Made by a program: the position numbers and the translations under genes
The notes under the pieces: generated by a model
The model's input: the letters and a program-made list of their open reading frames with translations, nothing else
Told to the model about the DNA's origin: nothing
Database searches by the model: none
In this document: one piece after another, positions 1 through 7,329 of the stretch
How positions within the stretch are numbered: the first letter of the stretch is position 1
How the letters are laid out: every line of letters starts with the position of its first letter
Origin: CAZGCA01 sp964524145
GTDB taxonomy: Bacteria; Hydrogenedentota; CAZGCA01
NCBI GenBank assembly: GCA_964524145.1
Contig: CAZGCA010000030.1
Location: 1-57,951, forward strand
Direction: 5' to 3'
DNA length: 57,951 nucleotides

Positions 1-7
1 CAGAACA

Positions 8-25
8 GCGGTAGCAAGCTACCGC
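8..25. repeat. Short perfect palindrome, possible dispersed repeat
   Basis: Two 8-base arms (GCGGTAGC and GCTACCGC) are separated by AA and form a perfect hairpin. There is no T-tract on either side, so a terminator is not supported. From memory it resembles short palindromes scattered between genes in PVC-like genomes. It lies about 45 bases upstream of the nikR promoter, at the window edge, so its relation to the preceding gene cannot be judged. Confidence 0.5.
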
Positions 26-70
26 ACTCCAAAACAGCCACAACGCAAATGCCTTGGCTCCTGGGACCCC

Positions 71-99
71 TTGACAAAGCCACCCGCGCGTGCTACAAT
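71..99 (+). promoter_or_regulatory. Sigma70 promoter of nikR
   Basis: TTGACA at 71-76, a 17-base spacer and TACAAT at 94-99 match the consensus at 11 of 12 positions. Transcription would start near 106, giving a leader of about 23 bases before the nikR ATG. An 8-base direct repeat (CGTGCTAC, 89-96 and 109-116) overlaps the -10 region. Confidence 0.8.
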
Positions 100-128
100 T
101 AAATAAAACGTGCTACGGAGGATTGGAA

Positions 129-536
129 ATGTATAGGTTTGGAATATCAGTTCCCCGCAGCTTGATCAGCAAGTTCGACTCACTGATCAAGCGGGAGGGC
201 TACAAGAACCGATCAGAGGCCATCCGCGACCTCATACGCGATGCGTTGGTTCGGGACAGGTGGTCTGCGAACGACCAGGTTGTCGGTACTATAACAATCG
301 TGTACGACCATCATACAAAAGAGCTTTCTTCACGATTGACCGAGCTTCAGCACAACCACGGTTCATCGGTTCTCTCAACGACACATGTTCATCTGGACCA
401 CGACAACTGTGTCGAAGTGTTGATAGTCCGGGGGAGAGGGAAAGACGTGCAAGGACTCGCCGACACGATAATTGGCACGAGAGGCGTGAAACACGGTAAG
501 TTGGTTGCCACAACAACCGGCAAAGGGTTGTTGTAG
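129..536 (+). CDS. nikR: NikR-family nickel-responsive transcriptional regulator
   Basis: 135 residues, the usual NikR length. The N-terminal ribbon-helix-helix domain (about 1-45) carries the YKNRSEAIRDLIRDAL helix region that is nearly identical in pattern to known NikR proteins. The C-terminal ACT-like metal domain has the full square-planar nickel set: His75, His86 and His88 in HVH, and Cys94 in HDNC. NikR is a tetrameric DNA-binding protein that represses when nickel is bound. The ATG at 129 is chosen because GGAGG at 117-121 lies 7 bases upstream; the longer frame from 90 would start inside the promoter. A prepilin-like gene and an ECF transporter follow on the same strand, so NikR may control itself and that transporter, although the S component lacks the features of known nickel transporters. 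Confidence 0.93.
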   Translation: MYRFGISVPRSLISKFDSLIKREGYKNRSEAIRDLIRDALVRDRWSANDQVVGTITIVYDHHTKELSSRLTELQHNHGSSVLSTTHVHLDHDNCVEVLIVRGRGKDVQGLADTIIGTRGVKHGKLVATTTGKGLL

Positions 537-558
537 AATCCGGGAGAGGGGTAGAAAC

Positions 559-1533
559 ATGCAAAAGAAAAGGAGGCTTCTCAGGAGCGGGTTCACACTG
601 ATTGAACTCCTGGTGGTGATCGCCATCATTGGGATACTGGCGGCGATCCTGCTCCCTGCATTGGCGCGGGCGCGCGAAGCTGCGCGCCGAGCGAGTTGCG
701 CGAACAACCTGAAACAGTTCGGGCTGGTGTATAAGATGTATGCAAACGAGTGGAACGGAAGCTTCCCACCGGTGGCACCGTATGCGAATGCGAACGGAGC
801 AACGATGCTGAGCGCACCGGCCGCGTCGGCGGTGTATCCGGAGTATCTGTCGGACCTGAACACCGCGCGTTGCCCGTCTGACCCTGGCGTGGATGGCCCT
901 GGTTCGTTCGTAGTAGGTCGACTTCCGGACACCGGCGATTTCAGGCAGTGGCAGGAGGATGCTCGTGCGGCAGGCGATCTCGTCTCGGCGGACTATTATC
1001 TGTGTGCCGAGCTGGGCCGGTCGTACGTGTACAAGGGATACGTGATAATGAATGTGCCCGAGTACTTTGGCATGTGGGGCACGGTGACGGCTGCGCCTGC
1101 AGAAGGCACGGTACCCATCCTCTACATTGGCGAGACGGTTCAATACAAGAACACGACCCGGGACTTGAGCGTGAGCGGCCTGCAATCCAGTTGGCCGAGC
1201 TGGGTCCCGACACCGCCGGCGGCCACCGGCACAGGGGGTGGGGACATGGTGTACCGGCTGCGAGAGGGAATCGAGCGGTTTCTGATAACGGACATCAATA
1301 ACCCGGCAGCCAGCGCCACGGCACAGAGCGAAGTGCCGGTGATGTGGGACACGTTTGGCTCACAGTCAACCTCGGACGCGACTGCGGGAATGGTAGTGTT
1401 CAACCACGTTCCGGGTGGCGCAAACGTTCTCTATATGGACGGCCATGTCGAGTTCATCAAGTACCCGACGAAGTTCCCGTTGATAGACAATCCACGTGTG
1501 CTTCGCGAGATCAGCCATTATGGCTTGAGATAA
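559..1533 (+). CDS. DUF1559-type prepilin-like protein with N-terminal methylation motif
   Basis: 324 residues. After a short basic leader the protein has the type IV pilin/pseudopilin cleavage and methylation motif GFTLIELLVVIAIIGILAA, with processing expected before the Phe and the Glu at mature position 5 present. The motif is followed by AREAARRASCANNLKQ, typical of the DUF1559/H-X9-DG group that is expanded in Planctomycetes and related phyla. The C terminus has GGANVLYMDGHVEF, the H-X9-DG type ending. These proteins are thought to be secreted or surface minor pseudopilins of unknown substrate. The ATG at 559 follows GGGAGAGGGG. It lies 22 bases after nikR and 19 bases before the ECF gene, so it is probably co-transcribed with both, an odd partner for a transporter. 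Confidence 0.88.
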   Translation: MQKKRRLLRSGFTLIELLVVIAIIGILAAILLPALARAREAARRASCANNLKQFGLVYKMYANEWNGSFPPVAPYANANGATMLSAPAASAVYPEYLSDLNTARCPSDPGVDGPGSFVVGRLPDTGDFRQWQEDARAAGDLVSADYYLCAELGRSYVYKGYVIMNVPEYFGMWGTVTAAPAEGTVPILYIGETVQYKNTTRDLSVSGLQSSWPSWVPTPPAATGTGGGDMVYRLREGIERFLITDINNPAASATAQSEVPVMWDTFGSQSTSDATAGMVVFNHVPGGANVLYMDGHVEFIKYPTKFPLIDNPRVLREISHYGLR

Positions 1534-1552
1534 GGTTGGAGGCAGGAAGATC

Positions 1553-2743
1553 GTGACGAGAACAGGGAGCGCATCGGGGCCCCGTTCTTCTTGGAATCAT
1601 ATTGAACACGGTCGTGAGGTCGTGTTGGCGGGCATGTTCGGGGCGTTGGCGCTGGCTCTCCCGGTGGTGTTTCACATGCTGGGAATGGGGCCCGTCTTCC
1701 TGCCAATGTTCTTGCCCATACTTGTGCTGGGTTTTCTTGTGTCGCCGAGGGTTGTGGCAACCGTAGGCGTCGTCACGCCGATAGTATCGGCCCTGTTGAC
1801 GGGAATGCCACCGTTCTTTCCTCCTATCGCTTTGGTAATGGCGGTCGAACTCCCTGTAATGGGGTGTGTCGCATCCGTCCTCTACCGGAAACGGGGTTGG
1901 AACATCTACGTTGCACTTGCCGCCGCAATCGTGGCACCGAAATTACTCGTGGTTCCTGTTGTGGTCGCGGTGTCCCAGTGGCTGGAGCTTCCGCCCCAGT
2001 ACACGTCGCTTGCAGTGATCCTCTACGGCGTGCCCGGCATAGTGTTGCAGGCCATAGTCGTTCCACCCGCCGTCTATATGATAGAGCGGCGACTGGGCTG
2101 GTCCCGTCCCGGCGAGCTCGCTGCTAAACGACGATTCTTCGACAAGGCCGCCGCAGAGTGGGACGAAACGGAACCCACGTCAACAGGCAAGGATGATGCT
2201 GTCGAGGCAATCATGAGCTCTTTGGATTTGCGTCCGGGCGCTGTTGTCGTTGATGTCGGGTGCGGGACTGGACACTCGACACGACGGGCCTCAGAACAAG
2301 TCGGCGCGTCGGGGCTGGTCATAGGAGCAGACCTTTCGCGCCAAATGTTGTGTCGTGCGGGCGATAAGTCTAACGGGATGAACATCGCGTTTGTGCAAGC
2401 AACGGCAGACGAATTGCCGCTGCGGAACGAATGTTGCGACGCGGTGTTGTGTTACTGCGCGTTCCCGCATTTCTGTCGCAGCGAAGTGTTTCTGAACGAG
2501 GCACACCGGCTCCTGCGCCCCGGCGGCAGACTCGTGATCGGTCACACTGCGGGCGGTGAGGCAATCAACCGATGCCACCGCAACATCGGCGGCCCAGTCG
2601 GCGACGACCTGCTTCCGCATGCTGGCCGGATGATCGACCTCCTCGAGAAGGCCTCGTTCGAGCAAGTGAACGTTACCGATGAACCACAACTGTACCTTGC
2701 GGTTGGATTGAAACCGTGCAGGGACAATCAAGCGGTGATGTAA
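1553..2743 (+). CDS. ECF transporter S component fused to class I SAM-dependent methyltransferase
   Basis: 396 residues with two parts. Residues about 20-180 hold five to six hydrophobic segments with short loops, like a substrate-binding S component of energy-coupling-factor transporters. Residues about 195-390 are a soluble class I methyltransferase: motif I is VVDVGCGTG at 232-240, an acidic residue follows at the end of strand 2 (GAD, 258-260), and LLRPGGRLVIGH marks the strand 5 region. The next two genes encode the T and A components, so the transporter context is firm. The substrate is unknown; the N-terminal MHxMxG signature of nickel/cobalt CbiM/NikM is absent. The GTG start has GGAGG about 9 bases upstream. 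The methyltransferase could modify the imported compound or be a separate enzyme carried by fusion. Confidence 0.8.
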   Translation: MTRTGSASGPRSSWNHIEHGREVVLAGMFGALALALPVVFHMLGMGPVFLPMFLPILVLGFLVSPRVVATVGVVTPIVSALLTGMPPFFPPIALVMAVELPVMGCVASVLYRKRGWNIYVALAAAIVAPKLLVVPVVVAVSQWLELPPQYTSLAVILYGVPGIVLQAIVVPPAVYMIERRLGWSRPGELAAKRRFFDKAAAEWDETEPTSTGKDDAVEAIMSSLDLRPGAVVVDVGCGTGHSTRRASEQVGASGLVIGADLSRQMLCRAGDKSNGMNIAFVQATADELPLRNECCDAVLCYCAFPHFCRSEVFLNEAHRLLRPGGRLVIGHTAGGEAINRCHRNIGGPVGDDLLPHAGRMIDLLEKASFEQVNVTDEPQLYLAVGLKPCRDNQAVM

Positions 2744-3516
2744 CGGTGCTCTTCCCTCACACGCACGCCGGCCGCGACAGCATCCTCCATCACATTGATG
2801 CGCGTGCAAAACTCGCTGTCGCGCTGTGCTTCATCGTCGCCGCGGCAACCGCACCGTGCAACGCATATATCGAGTTTGCTGCGTTTGCGTGCCTGCCCTT
2901 CGTCGTCGGACTGGTCGCCCATGTGCCGCCGTGGTTTATCCTCAAACGGACGTTGCTCATCATACCGTTTACGGTAGCTGTGGCATTCTTCGTGCCTTTC
3001 ATGCAAGGCGGCACCACACTGTTCGAGTTCGATGTAGGGTTCAAGATAGCTGTTCCACGCGAAGGGGCTACGCTCGTGTTCTGTATCTTCATGAAATCGT
3101 TCATAGCGATTGCGACAATGACCGTTTTGTCAGCGACGACGAGCGCCGCCGATCTCATCAAAGGACTGGAAAGCCTCAAGTGCCCGAGATTGGTTACTAC
3201 TGTGCTCTTCCTCATGCATCGCTATGTAGTGCTGCTCGTAGATGAAGGTGGCAGGCTCCTCACTGCCCGCCGGTCGCGCACCGTCCGAATGAACCATCGC
3301 GAACGGCTCAGGAGCATGGGCCACGTGGCGAGCGTGCTTCTGTTCCGATCGTTTGAACGCGGCGAAAGGGTGTACGAATCCATGTGTTCGCGAGGTTTTG
3401 ACGGCTCGTTCAGCACACTCCGGACACCGCGGCTGACTGCGACCGACGTCGCCGTGACAATTATCGGCATCCTTGGTGCGATCGCCATACGGCTGGTGGG
3501 AGCGACTTATGTCTGA
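2716..3516 (+). CDS. ecfT: ECF transporter transmembrane component T (EcfT/CbiQ family)
   Basis: 266 residues with several hydrophobic segments and the usual EcfT layout: an N-terminal DARAKLAVAL region, membrane helices around 35-75 and 100-130, then a cytosolic coupling region. The two Ala/Ser-Arg-Gly-like coupling motifs are seen as TARRSRT and MCSRGFDG. The T component couples two ATPases to the substrate-binding S subunit. The GTG at 2716 overlaps the upstream fusion gene by 28 bases; a GTG at 2746 is an alternative and neither has a clear Shine-Dalgarno sequence, which suggests translational coupling. The ATPase gene overlaps its end by 8 bases. Confidence 0.85.
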   Translation: MQGQSSGDVTVLFPHTHAGRDSILHHIDARAKLAVALCFIVAAATAPCNAYIEFAAFACLPFVVGLVAHVPPWFILKRTLLIIPFTVAVAFFVPFMQGGTTLFEFDVGFKIAVPREGATLVFCIFMKSFIAIATMTVLSATTSAADLIKGLESLKCPRLVTTVLFLMHRYVVLLVDEGGRLLTARRSRTVRMNHRERLRSMGHVASVLLFRSFERGERVYESMCSRGFDGSFSTLRTPRLTATDVAVTIIGILGAIAIRLVGATYV

Positions 3517-4243
3517 AGACGGATACGTGCTCGAAGTTGACGATCTTAGATATACTTACCCCGATGGCCACGTGGCACTCCGGGGCGTAAGTTTCCAGGT
3601 GCGTGCCGGAGAGAAACTCGCTATCATCGGTGGAAACGGTGCCGGGAAATCCACGCTTCTCACCAACCTGAACGGTGTCAAACGTGGCGAAGGACGTATA
3701 ACCGTCGACGGTATCGAAGTCTCCGACAAGAACCTGCGCGACATCCGCCGGCGTGTCGGGCTGGTATTTCAAAATCCCGATGACCAGCTCTTCTGTCCAA
3801 CGGTATTGGACGACGTCGCGTTTGGGCCGCTCAACCTCGGGCTGTCGCCACCCGATGCGGAGTCGCGCGCACACGAGGCGCTCAGGGTAGTGGGGGCACT
3901 CGAGACCGCTTCACGCCCCGTCTCCCATCTAAGTTTCGGGGAGAGAAAGCGTGTCGCACTGGCCACCGTGGTCGCGATGGAGCCGGACATTCTTGTTCTG
4001 GATGAGCCGTGCAGCAACCTTGACCCGGAAGGTCGTCGCAGGATAATCGACTTGCTGGCGTCATTCGAGACCACAATGATCGTGGCCACGCACGACCTCG
4101 ACCTCGTGCTCGACCTCTGCCAAAGGGTCGCTCTCTTAAGCCGTGGCCGCATCGTCGCCGAGGGAGATACCGAAACGCTGTTGGCCGACGAGTCGCTGCT
4201 CAAGCAACACAGCCTCGACCTCCCTCTTTCGAGGCAACGGTAA
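3509..4243 (+). CDS. ecfA: ECF transporter ATP-binding protein (EcfA family)
   Basis: 244 residues. All ABC ATPase motifs are visible: Walker A GGNGAGKST, Q-loop VFQNPDDQLF, signature LSFGERKR, Walker B ILVLDEPCSNLD and H-loop ATHDLD. The QNPDDQLF form is typical of ECF/cobalt-type ATPases. It energises the transporter with the S-methyltransferase fusion and EcfT. Only one ATPase gene is present, so it likely forms a homodimer. The ATG at 3509 lies inside the end of ecfT with GGTGGGAG about 6 bases upstream; the longer frame from 3473 would overlap ecfT much further. Confidence 0.93.
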   Translation: MSEDGYVLEVDDLRYTYPDGHVALRGVSFQVRAGEKLAIIGGNGAGKSTLLTNLNGVKRGEGRITVDGIEVSDKNLRDIRRRVGLVFQNPDDQLFCPTVLDDVAFGPLNLGLSPPDAESRAHEALRVVGALETASRPVSHLSFGERKRVALATVVAMEPDILVLDEPCSNLDPEGRRRIIDLLASFETTMIVATHDLDLVLDLCQRVALLSRGRIVAEGDTETLLADESLLKQHSLDLPLSRQR

Positions 4244-4298
4244 ACGGTATACGACCTCGTGCTCCTGCTCGTAATCGTTATGGTAAGCGAGAATGGCG

Positions 4299-4808
4299 TC
4301 AGCTCTGGGAGTACTTGCTGCGCGGCGCGAATGGGCTCCCGTTCGAGTGGGTCAGCGCAGCTTTCTTTCGCTTCAGGCGCATTGCTTCCTGAAGCGTCGC
4401 AGGCGTCCCGGTCAAAGGGTGGCGACGACGGTGCTCTTTCTCGACATGTGCGCGAACCGTATCCGCCGCGTCACGTACAAGGTTCAACACCACGAACAGG
4501 CACGTGCTGCAGTATGGTCCCACACCATTAACGACTCCACCACACTTCTTGCACGGTTTGGTTTGAACAATGAGTGTCGTCGGAATCCGCCCCTCCTGTA
4601 TCAGCTTCTTCACCAACGACTCAGAAACGTTGGCCCTGGCCGCAATCTCCTCCACGGAAATGCTGTCCTCTTCTTCCAGGACTCGCTCGATCCGCTCGTA
4701 CGCGCCGATTTGCTCCTCGAAGCAGTCCCGGCACAGGTCAGTAAGCTTGCTCTTGACTATCGGCTTACTACACCGTGCGCAGTTGCCAAGCTGTTGTTCC
4801 GACGACAC
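4299..4808 (-). CDS. Zinc-ribbon and HTH protein resembling the flagellar-operon family YvyF
   Basis: About 169 residues. Near the N terminus is a zinc-ribbon knuckle (CARC, then CRDC), followed by SISVEEIAARANVSESLVKKL and EGRIP, a helix-turn-helix pattern like that of YvyF/TIGR03826 proteins. A second zinc knuckle (CKKCGG, then CSTC) comes after it. The C-terminal 50 residues are basic. Function is unknown; DNA or RNA binding is plausible. The GTG at 4808 is chosen because GGAGG at 4818-4822 lies 9 bases upstream; the ATG at 4817 abuts the Shine-Dalgarno sequence too closely, and an ATG at 4865 has none. No flagellar genes are nearby. Confidence 0.6.
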   Translation of the reverse strand: MSSEQQLGNCARCSKPIVKSKLTDLCRDCFEEQIGAYERIERVLEEEDSISVEEIAARANVSESLVKKLIQEGRIPTTLIVQTKPCKKCGGVVNGVGPYCSTCLFVVLNLVRDAADTVRAHVEKEHRRRHPLTGTPATLQEAMRLKRKKAALTHSNGSPFAPRSKYSQS

Positions 4809-4822
4809 AGGGCACATCCTCC

Positions 4823-5172
4823 GGGAACGTTTGTTCCACACATTTCTACTATGATACTCGGCCATAATGTACCATATCTTTAGCCTTTGAGACAAATCCC
4901 TCGTGCATGCCTCCGCAGGCAAGCTTGCCGTCCGCTGTGTATCCCTCTGCTTACCAATACCTTACATTGGCGCACCCCTTTGCCCACACGCGAACAGCCT
5001 GCCGGAACTGCACAAGATCGGGGATGGTGCTGGGGAAGGCCGTTCCCGCCAGTCGCGCCCGCAAACCAAGACGATCTTGTCTGATGAGACCCAATTTGGT
5101 ACAGTAACCATGCTGGTCAGGATTACGGAAGAGCGTTTTCACCACGTCATAACTGCAAGAAGGAGGAAGCGA
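4823..5172. other. Divergent intergenic region between the zinc-ribbon gene and gpsA
   Basis: About 350 bases separate the divergently transcribed zinc-ribbon gene and gpsA. Frames on the plus strand run into gpsA from 4903, but the text before the AGGAGG at 5161 does not resemble protein. I see no convincing -35/-10 pair, hairpin or repeat. It should contain promoters for both directions. Confidence 0.4.
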
Positions 5173-6186
5173 TTGTCCGAGTGCGCAGAACGAGTGGCAG
5201 TCTTGGGGGCCGGTGCGTGGGGAACCGCCTTATCAATCACTCTGGCCAAGAAGTCGGTTCCGGTATCACTGTGGGTGTACGAGCGGGAGGTCGCTGAGCA
5301 GATCATATCAGAGCGACGGAACGACGTTTACTTGCCCGGATTCGAGATCCCCGGAGAAGTTGCCGCCACAGTCAGTATCCGTGACGCGGTGCGAGATGCC
5401 TCGGCCATATTCCTTGTCACGCCGTCGCACGTCGCCCGCTCCGTAGTGGACCAGTTGGCCGGGGAAATGGCTGATAACACAACTGTTGTCAGTTGCACGA
5501 AGGGTATCGAGGACAACAGCCTTATGGTGATGACTCAGGTTATTGGCCAAGCCATTGGGCGACCGGCAGAACACCGGGCCGTGGCGCTGTCAGGCCCGTC
5601 ATTTGCCAAGGAGGTTGCAGCCGGCCTTCCAACGGCAGTCGTCGCCGCCTCGACCCGCAACGAGTCGGGCTTGATGGTGCAACGCTTGTTCACCGGGACA
5701 AACCTGCGTATTTACACGAGCGACGATCCTCTCGGGGTGCAACTGGGCGGCGCGGCCAAGAACGTTCTCGCCATCGCTGCAGGTATCTCGGACGGTCTCG
5801 AGTGCGGTCACAACGCGCGTGCCGCAATCATAACCCGCGGCGTAGCGGAACTGATGAGAATAGGGAAGTGTCTCGGTGCCAAAGGGCAGACGCTGGCGGG
5901 GTTGGCCGGATTCGGCGACCTTGTGCTCACGTGTACAGGCGACCTGAGCAGAAACCGCACCGTCGGGCTGCAGCTCGGACGAGGCGAGAAGATTGCCGAG
6001 ATAGTCTCGAGCATGCGACAAGTTGCCGAGGGAGTCCGCACAACGCGCGCGCTTAAGAGGCTCGCAGAACAGCACGACGTCGAGATGCCCATAGCCGAAC
6101 AGGTGTACCGTATCCTCTACGAAGACGAGAGTCCCAAAGCCGCCGTTACCGCGCTCATGGCGAGAGACGCTAAGCCCGAATGGTAA
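5173..6186 (+). CDS. gpsA: NAD(P)-dependent glycerol-3-phosphate dehydrogenase
   Basis: 337 residues, the usual GpsA length. It reduces dihydroxyacetone phosphate to sn-glycerol-3-phosphate for phospholipid synthesis in the cytosol. The N terminus has the Rossmann motif VLGAGAWGTALS. Further family marks are SGPSFAKEVA, the substrate-binding stretch QLGGAAKNVLAIAAGI with the catalytic Lys, and GLAGFGDLVLTCTGDLSRNR. The start is a TTG at 5173 with a perfect AGGAGG at 5161-5166, six bases upstream; the 90 codons before it in the same frame have no GpsA similarity. No neighbouring lipid gene such as plsY is seen. Confidence 0.95.
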   Translation: MSECAERVAVLGAGAWGTALSITLAKKSVPVSLWVYEREVAEQIISERRNDVYLPGFEIPGEVAATVSIRDAVRDASAIFLVTPSHVARSVVDQLAGEMADNTTVVSCTKGIEDNSLMVMTQVIGQAIGRPAEHRAVALSGPSFAKEVAAGLPTAVVAASTRNESGLMVQRLFTGTNLRIYTSDDPLGVQLGGAAKNVLAIAAGISDGLECGHNARAAIITRGVAELMRIGKCLGAKGQTLAGLAGFGDLVLTCTGDLSRNRTVGLQLGRGEKIAEIVSSMRQVAEGVRTTRALKRLAEQHDVEMPIAEQVYRILYEDESPKAAVTALMARDAKPEW

Positions 6187-6229
6187 CCCCTTAATTGGCA
6201 TCAGACGGCAATTTTGACCTGCATCCAGC

Positions 6230-6258
6230 TTGACTCTCCATCCGCTGAATGATATCAT
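6230..6258 (+). promoter_or_regulatory. Promoter of tRNA-His
   Basis: TTGACT at 6230-6235, a 17-base spacer and TATCAT at 6253-6258 form a good sigma70 promoter. Transcription would begin near 6265, about 22 bases before the mature tRNA. Confidence 0.6.
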
Positions 6259-6286
6259 TTGAGAGGAATGCAGCGGCTCGTACTGT

Positions 6287-6365
6287 GGTGGGCGTAGCTC
6301 AGTCAGGATAGAGCATCAGGTTGTGGCCCTGAGGGTCGGGGGTTCAAGTCCCCTCGCTCACCCCA
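6287..6365 (+). tRNA. tRNA-His (GTG)
   Basis: The acceptor stem GTGGGCG (6288-6294) pairs with CGCTCAC (6355-6361) with one G-T. The anticodon stem TCAGG/CCTGA encloses the loop TTGTGGC with anticodon GTG. G6287 is the extra 5' G(-1) diagnostic of tRNA-His, opposite discriminator C6362. The CCA end is encoded at 6363-6365. The T arm reads GGGGG TTCAAGT CCCCT. Confidence 0.95.
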
Positions 6366-6382
6366 TCTTCCTTCTTCAGCCT

Positions 6383-7018
6383 TCAGCCGCCGTCCAGCGT
6401 CAGAACCTCGGTCCGGCCGCCTCCAAGCCAGGTGATATCGTCCCGGCCCGTGGACTTCTGTTTCGAGATCACCACAAGTGTTTCTCCGACCGTTTCCCCG
6501 CTGCCGGGCACGGGTGCGGAACGGACAGTGATGTTGATGTTTTCGTAATGGTCAAACTTGCGGCGCAGGCTGCAGGCAAGCTCGAGTGCCCCGGTTTTAG
6601 ACGCCTCCTCTACAAGCACAATCTCCATCCCCTTTAGACTGGGAGACGTCTTCTCGTCCTGCACGGAGCCTTCTTGAACAGGTTCTCGTCCCCACTCCTT
6701 GACGACCTGGTAGCCAACCGGCCCGGAATTCCGCAGATCGTCGATCTGCGCCTTGATCTCTCCAACACTCCCTTCCAGCGCGGCAATCCGTTGTGAATGG
6801 GTCTCCAGTTTTTCGGCGCGCTGATCCAGCCTGGCAGAGACCTCGACTATCCTCTCCGAAAGCTGACCGAGCTTCGTCTCCTGAACGCGCTGGTGCTCTG
6901 CGATCAGGTTCTCGGTCTTCGGGCCGCACGAAACGCACGCGAGAAGGCAAAGCAGTTGTGCCGGGATGAGTAGGTAGGGGGCTGCGTGTTTAGCGAGGTA
7001 TATGCTCGCAGACATCAT
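6383..7018 (-). CDS. Hypothetical lipoprotein with coiled coil
   Basis: 211 residues. A hydrophobic N-terminal segment ends in a likely lipobox, LLAC (Cys28) or VSC (Cys31), so the protein is probably a lipid-anchored envelope protein. Residues about 40-95 form a coiled coil rich in Leu, Glu and Gln, reminiscent of Lpp-like or periplasmic spacer proteins. The C-terminal 90 residues look globular and are unfamiliar. It lies between tRNA-His and tRNA-Thr, transcribed in the same direction as the latter and possibly from the same promoter region. The start is uncertain: two adjacent ATG codons at 7018 and 7015 have only a weak GGG upstream. Confidence 0.6.
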   Translation of the reverse strand: MMSASIYLAKHAAPYLLIPAQLLCLLACVSCGPKTENLIAEHQRVQETKLGQLSERIVEVSARLDQRAEKLETHSQRIAALEGSVGEIKAQIDDLRNSGPVGYQVVKEWGREPVQEGSVQDEKTSPSLKGMEIVLVEEASKTGALELACSLRRKFDHYENINITVRSAPVPGSGETVGETLVVISKQKSTGRDDITWLGGGRTEVLTLDGG

Positions 7019-7076
7019 GGTGGTCCCGCCACACGTCTTGGCACACCCTATGGCTCTTCATTGACTCGTCGAGGAT

Positions 7077-7152
7077 TGGAGCTGGAGGGGGGATTCGAAC
7101 CCCCGACCTCATCATTACGAGTGACGTGCTCTTCCAGCTGAGCTACTCCAGC
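7077..7152 (-). tRNA. tRNA-Thr (CGT)
   Basis: On the minus strand the acceptor GCTGGAG pairs with CTCCAGC, the D arm is GCTC...GAGC, and the anticodon stem CGTCA/TGATG encloses CTCGTAA with anticodon CGT. The T arm is GGGGG TTCGAAT CCCCC. Discriminator T and an encoded CCA follow (7080-7077). Confidence 0.94.
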
Positions 7153-7244
7153 GCTCGCTACTTCAGGCTGAATTATACCGTCTACCCATCGAACGTGTCA
7201 ACTCGACGGCCCATTACATCCCGGTATCCGGCAGGGTTCCGTGG

Positions 7245-7286
7245 CTTGGGCGTCTCGCCCAAGAGGCCTTGGGCAGATTGCCCAGG
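7245..7286. repeat. Two adjacent hairpins after the cysteine hydrolase gene
   Basis: The first hairpin (7245-7263) has perfect 8-base arms CTTGGGCG and CGCCCAAG with loop TCT. The second (7267-7286) has arms CCTTGGGCA and TGCCCAGG with one bulged T. The half-sites CTTGGGC are shared between them. They lie downstream of the minus-strand hydrolase gene but lack a T-tract, so a dispersed repeat or a stabilising 3' structure is more likely than an intrinsic terminator. Confidence 0.5.
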
Positions 7287-7329
7287 CTACAAACCATAAT
7301 TTTCCCGTGGGAGACGGGAGCCTTGTTCG

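Noticed and set aside
289..1185. Long open frame on the minus strand opposite nikR and the prepilin-like gene
   Set aside because: No recognisable motif; the opposite strand encodes two clear families over the same bases.
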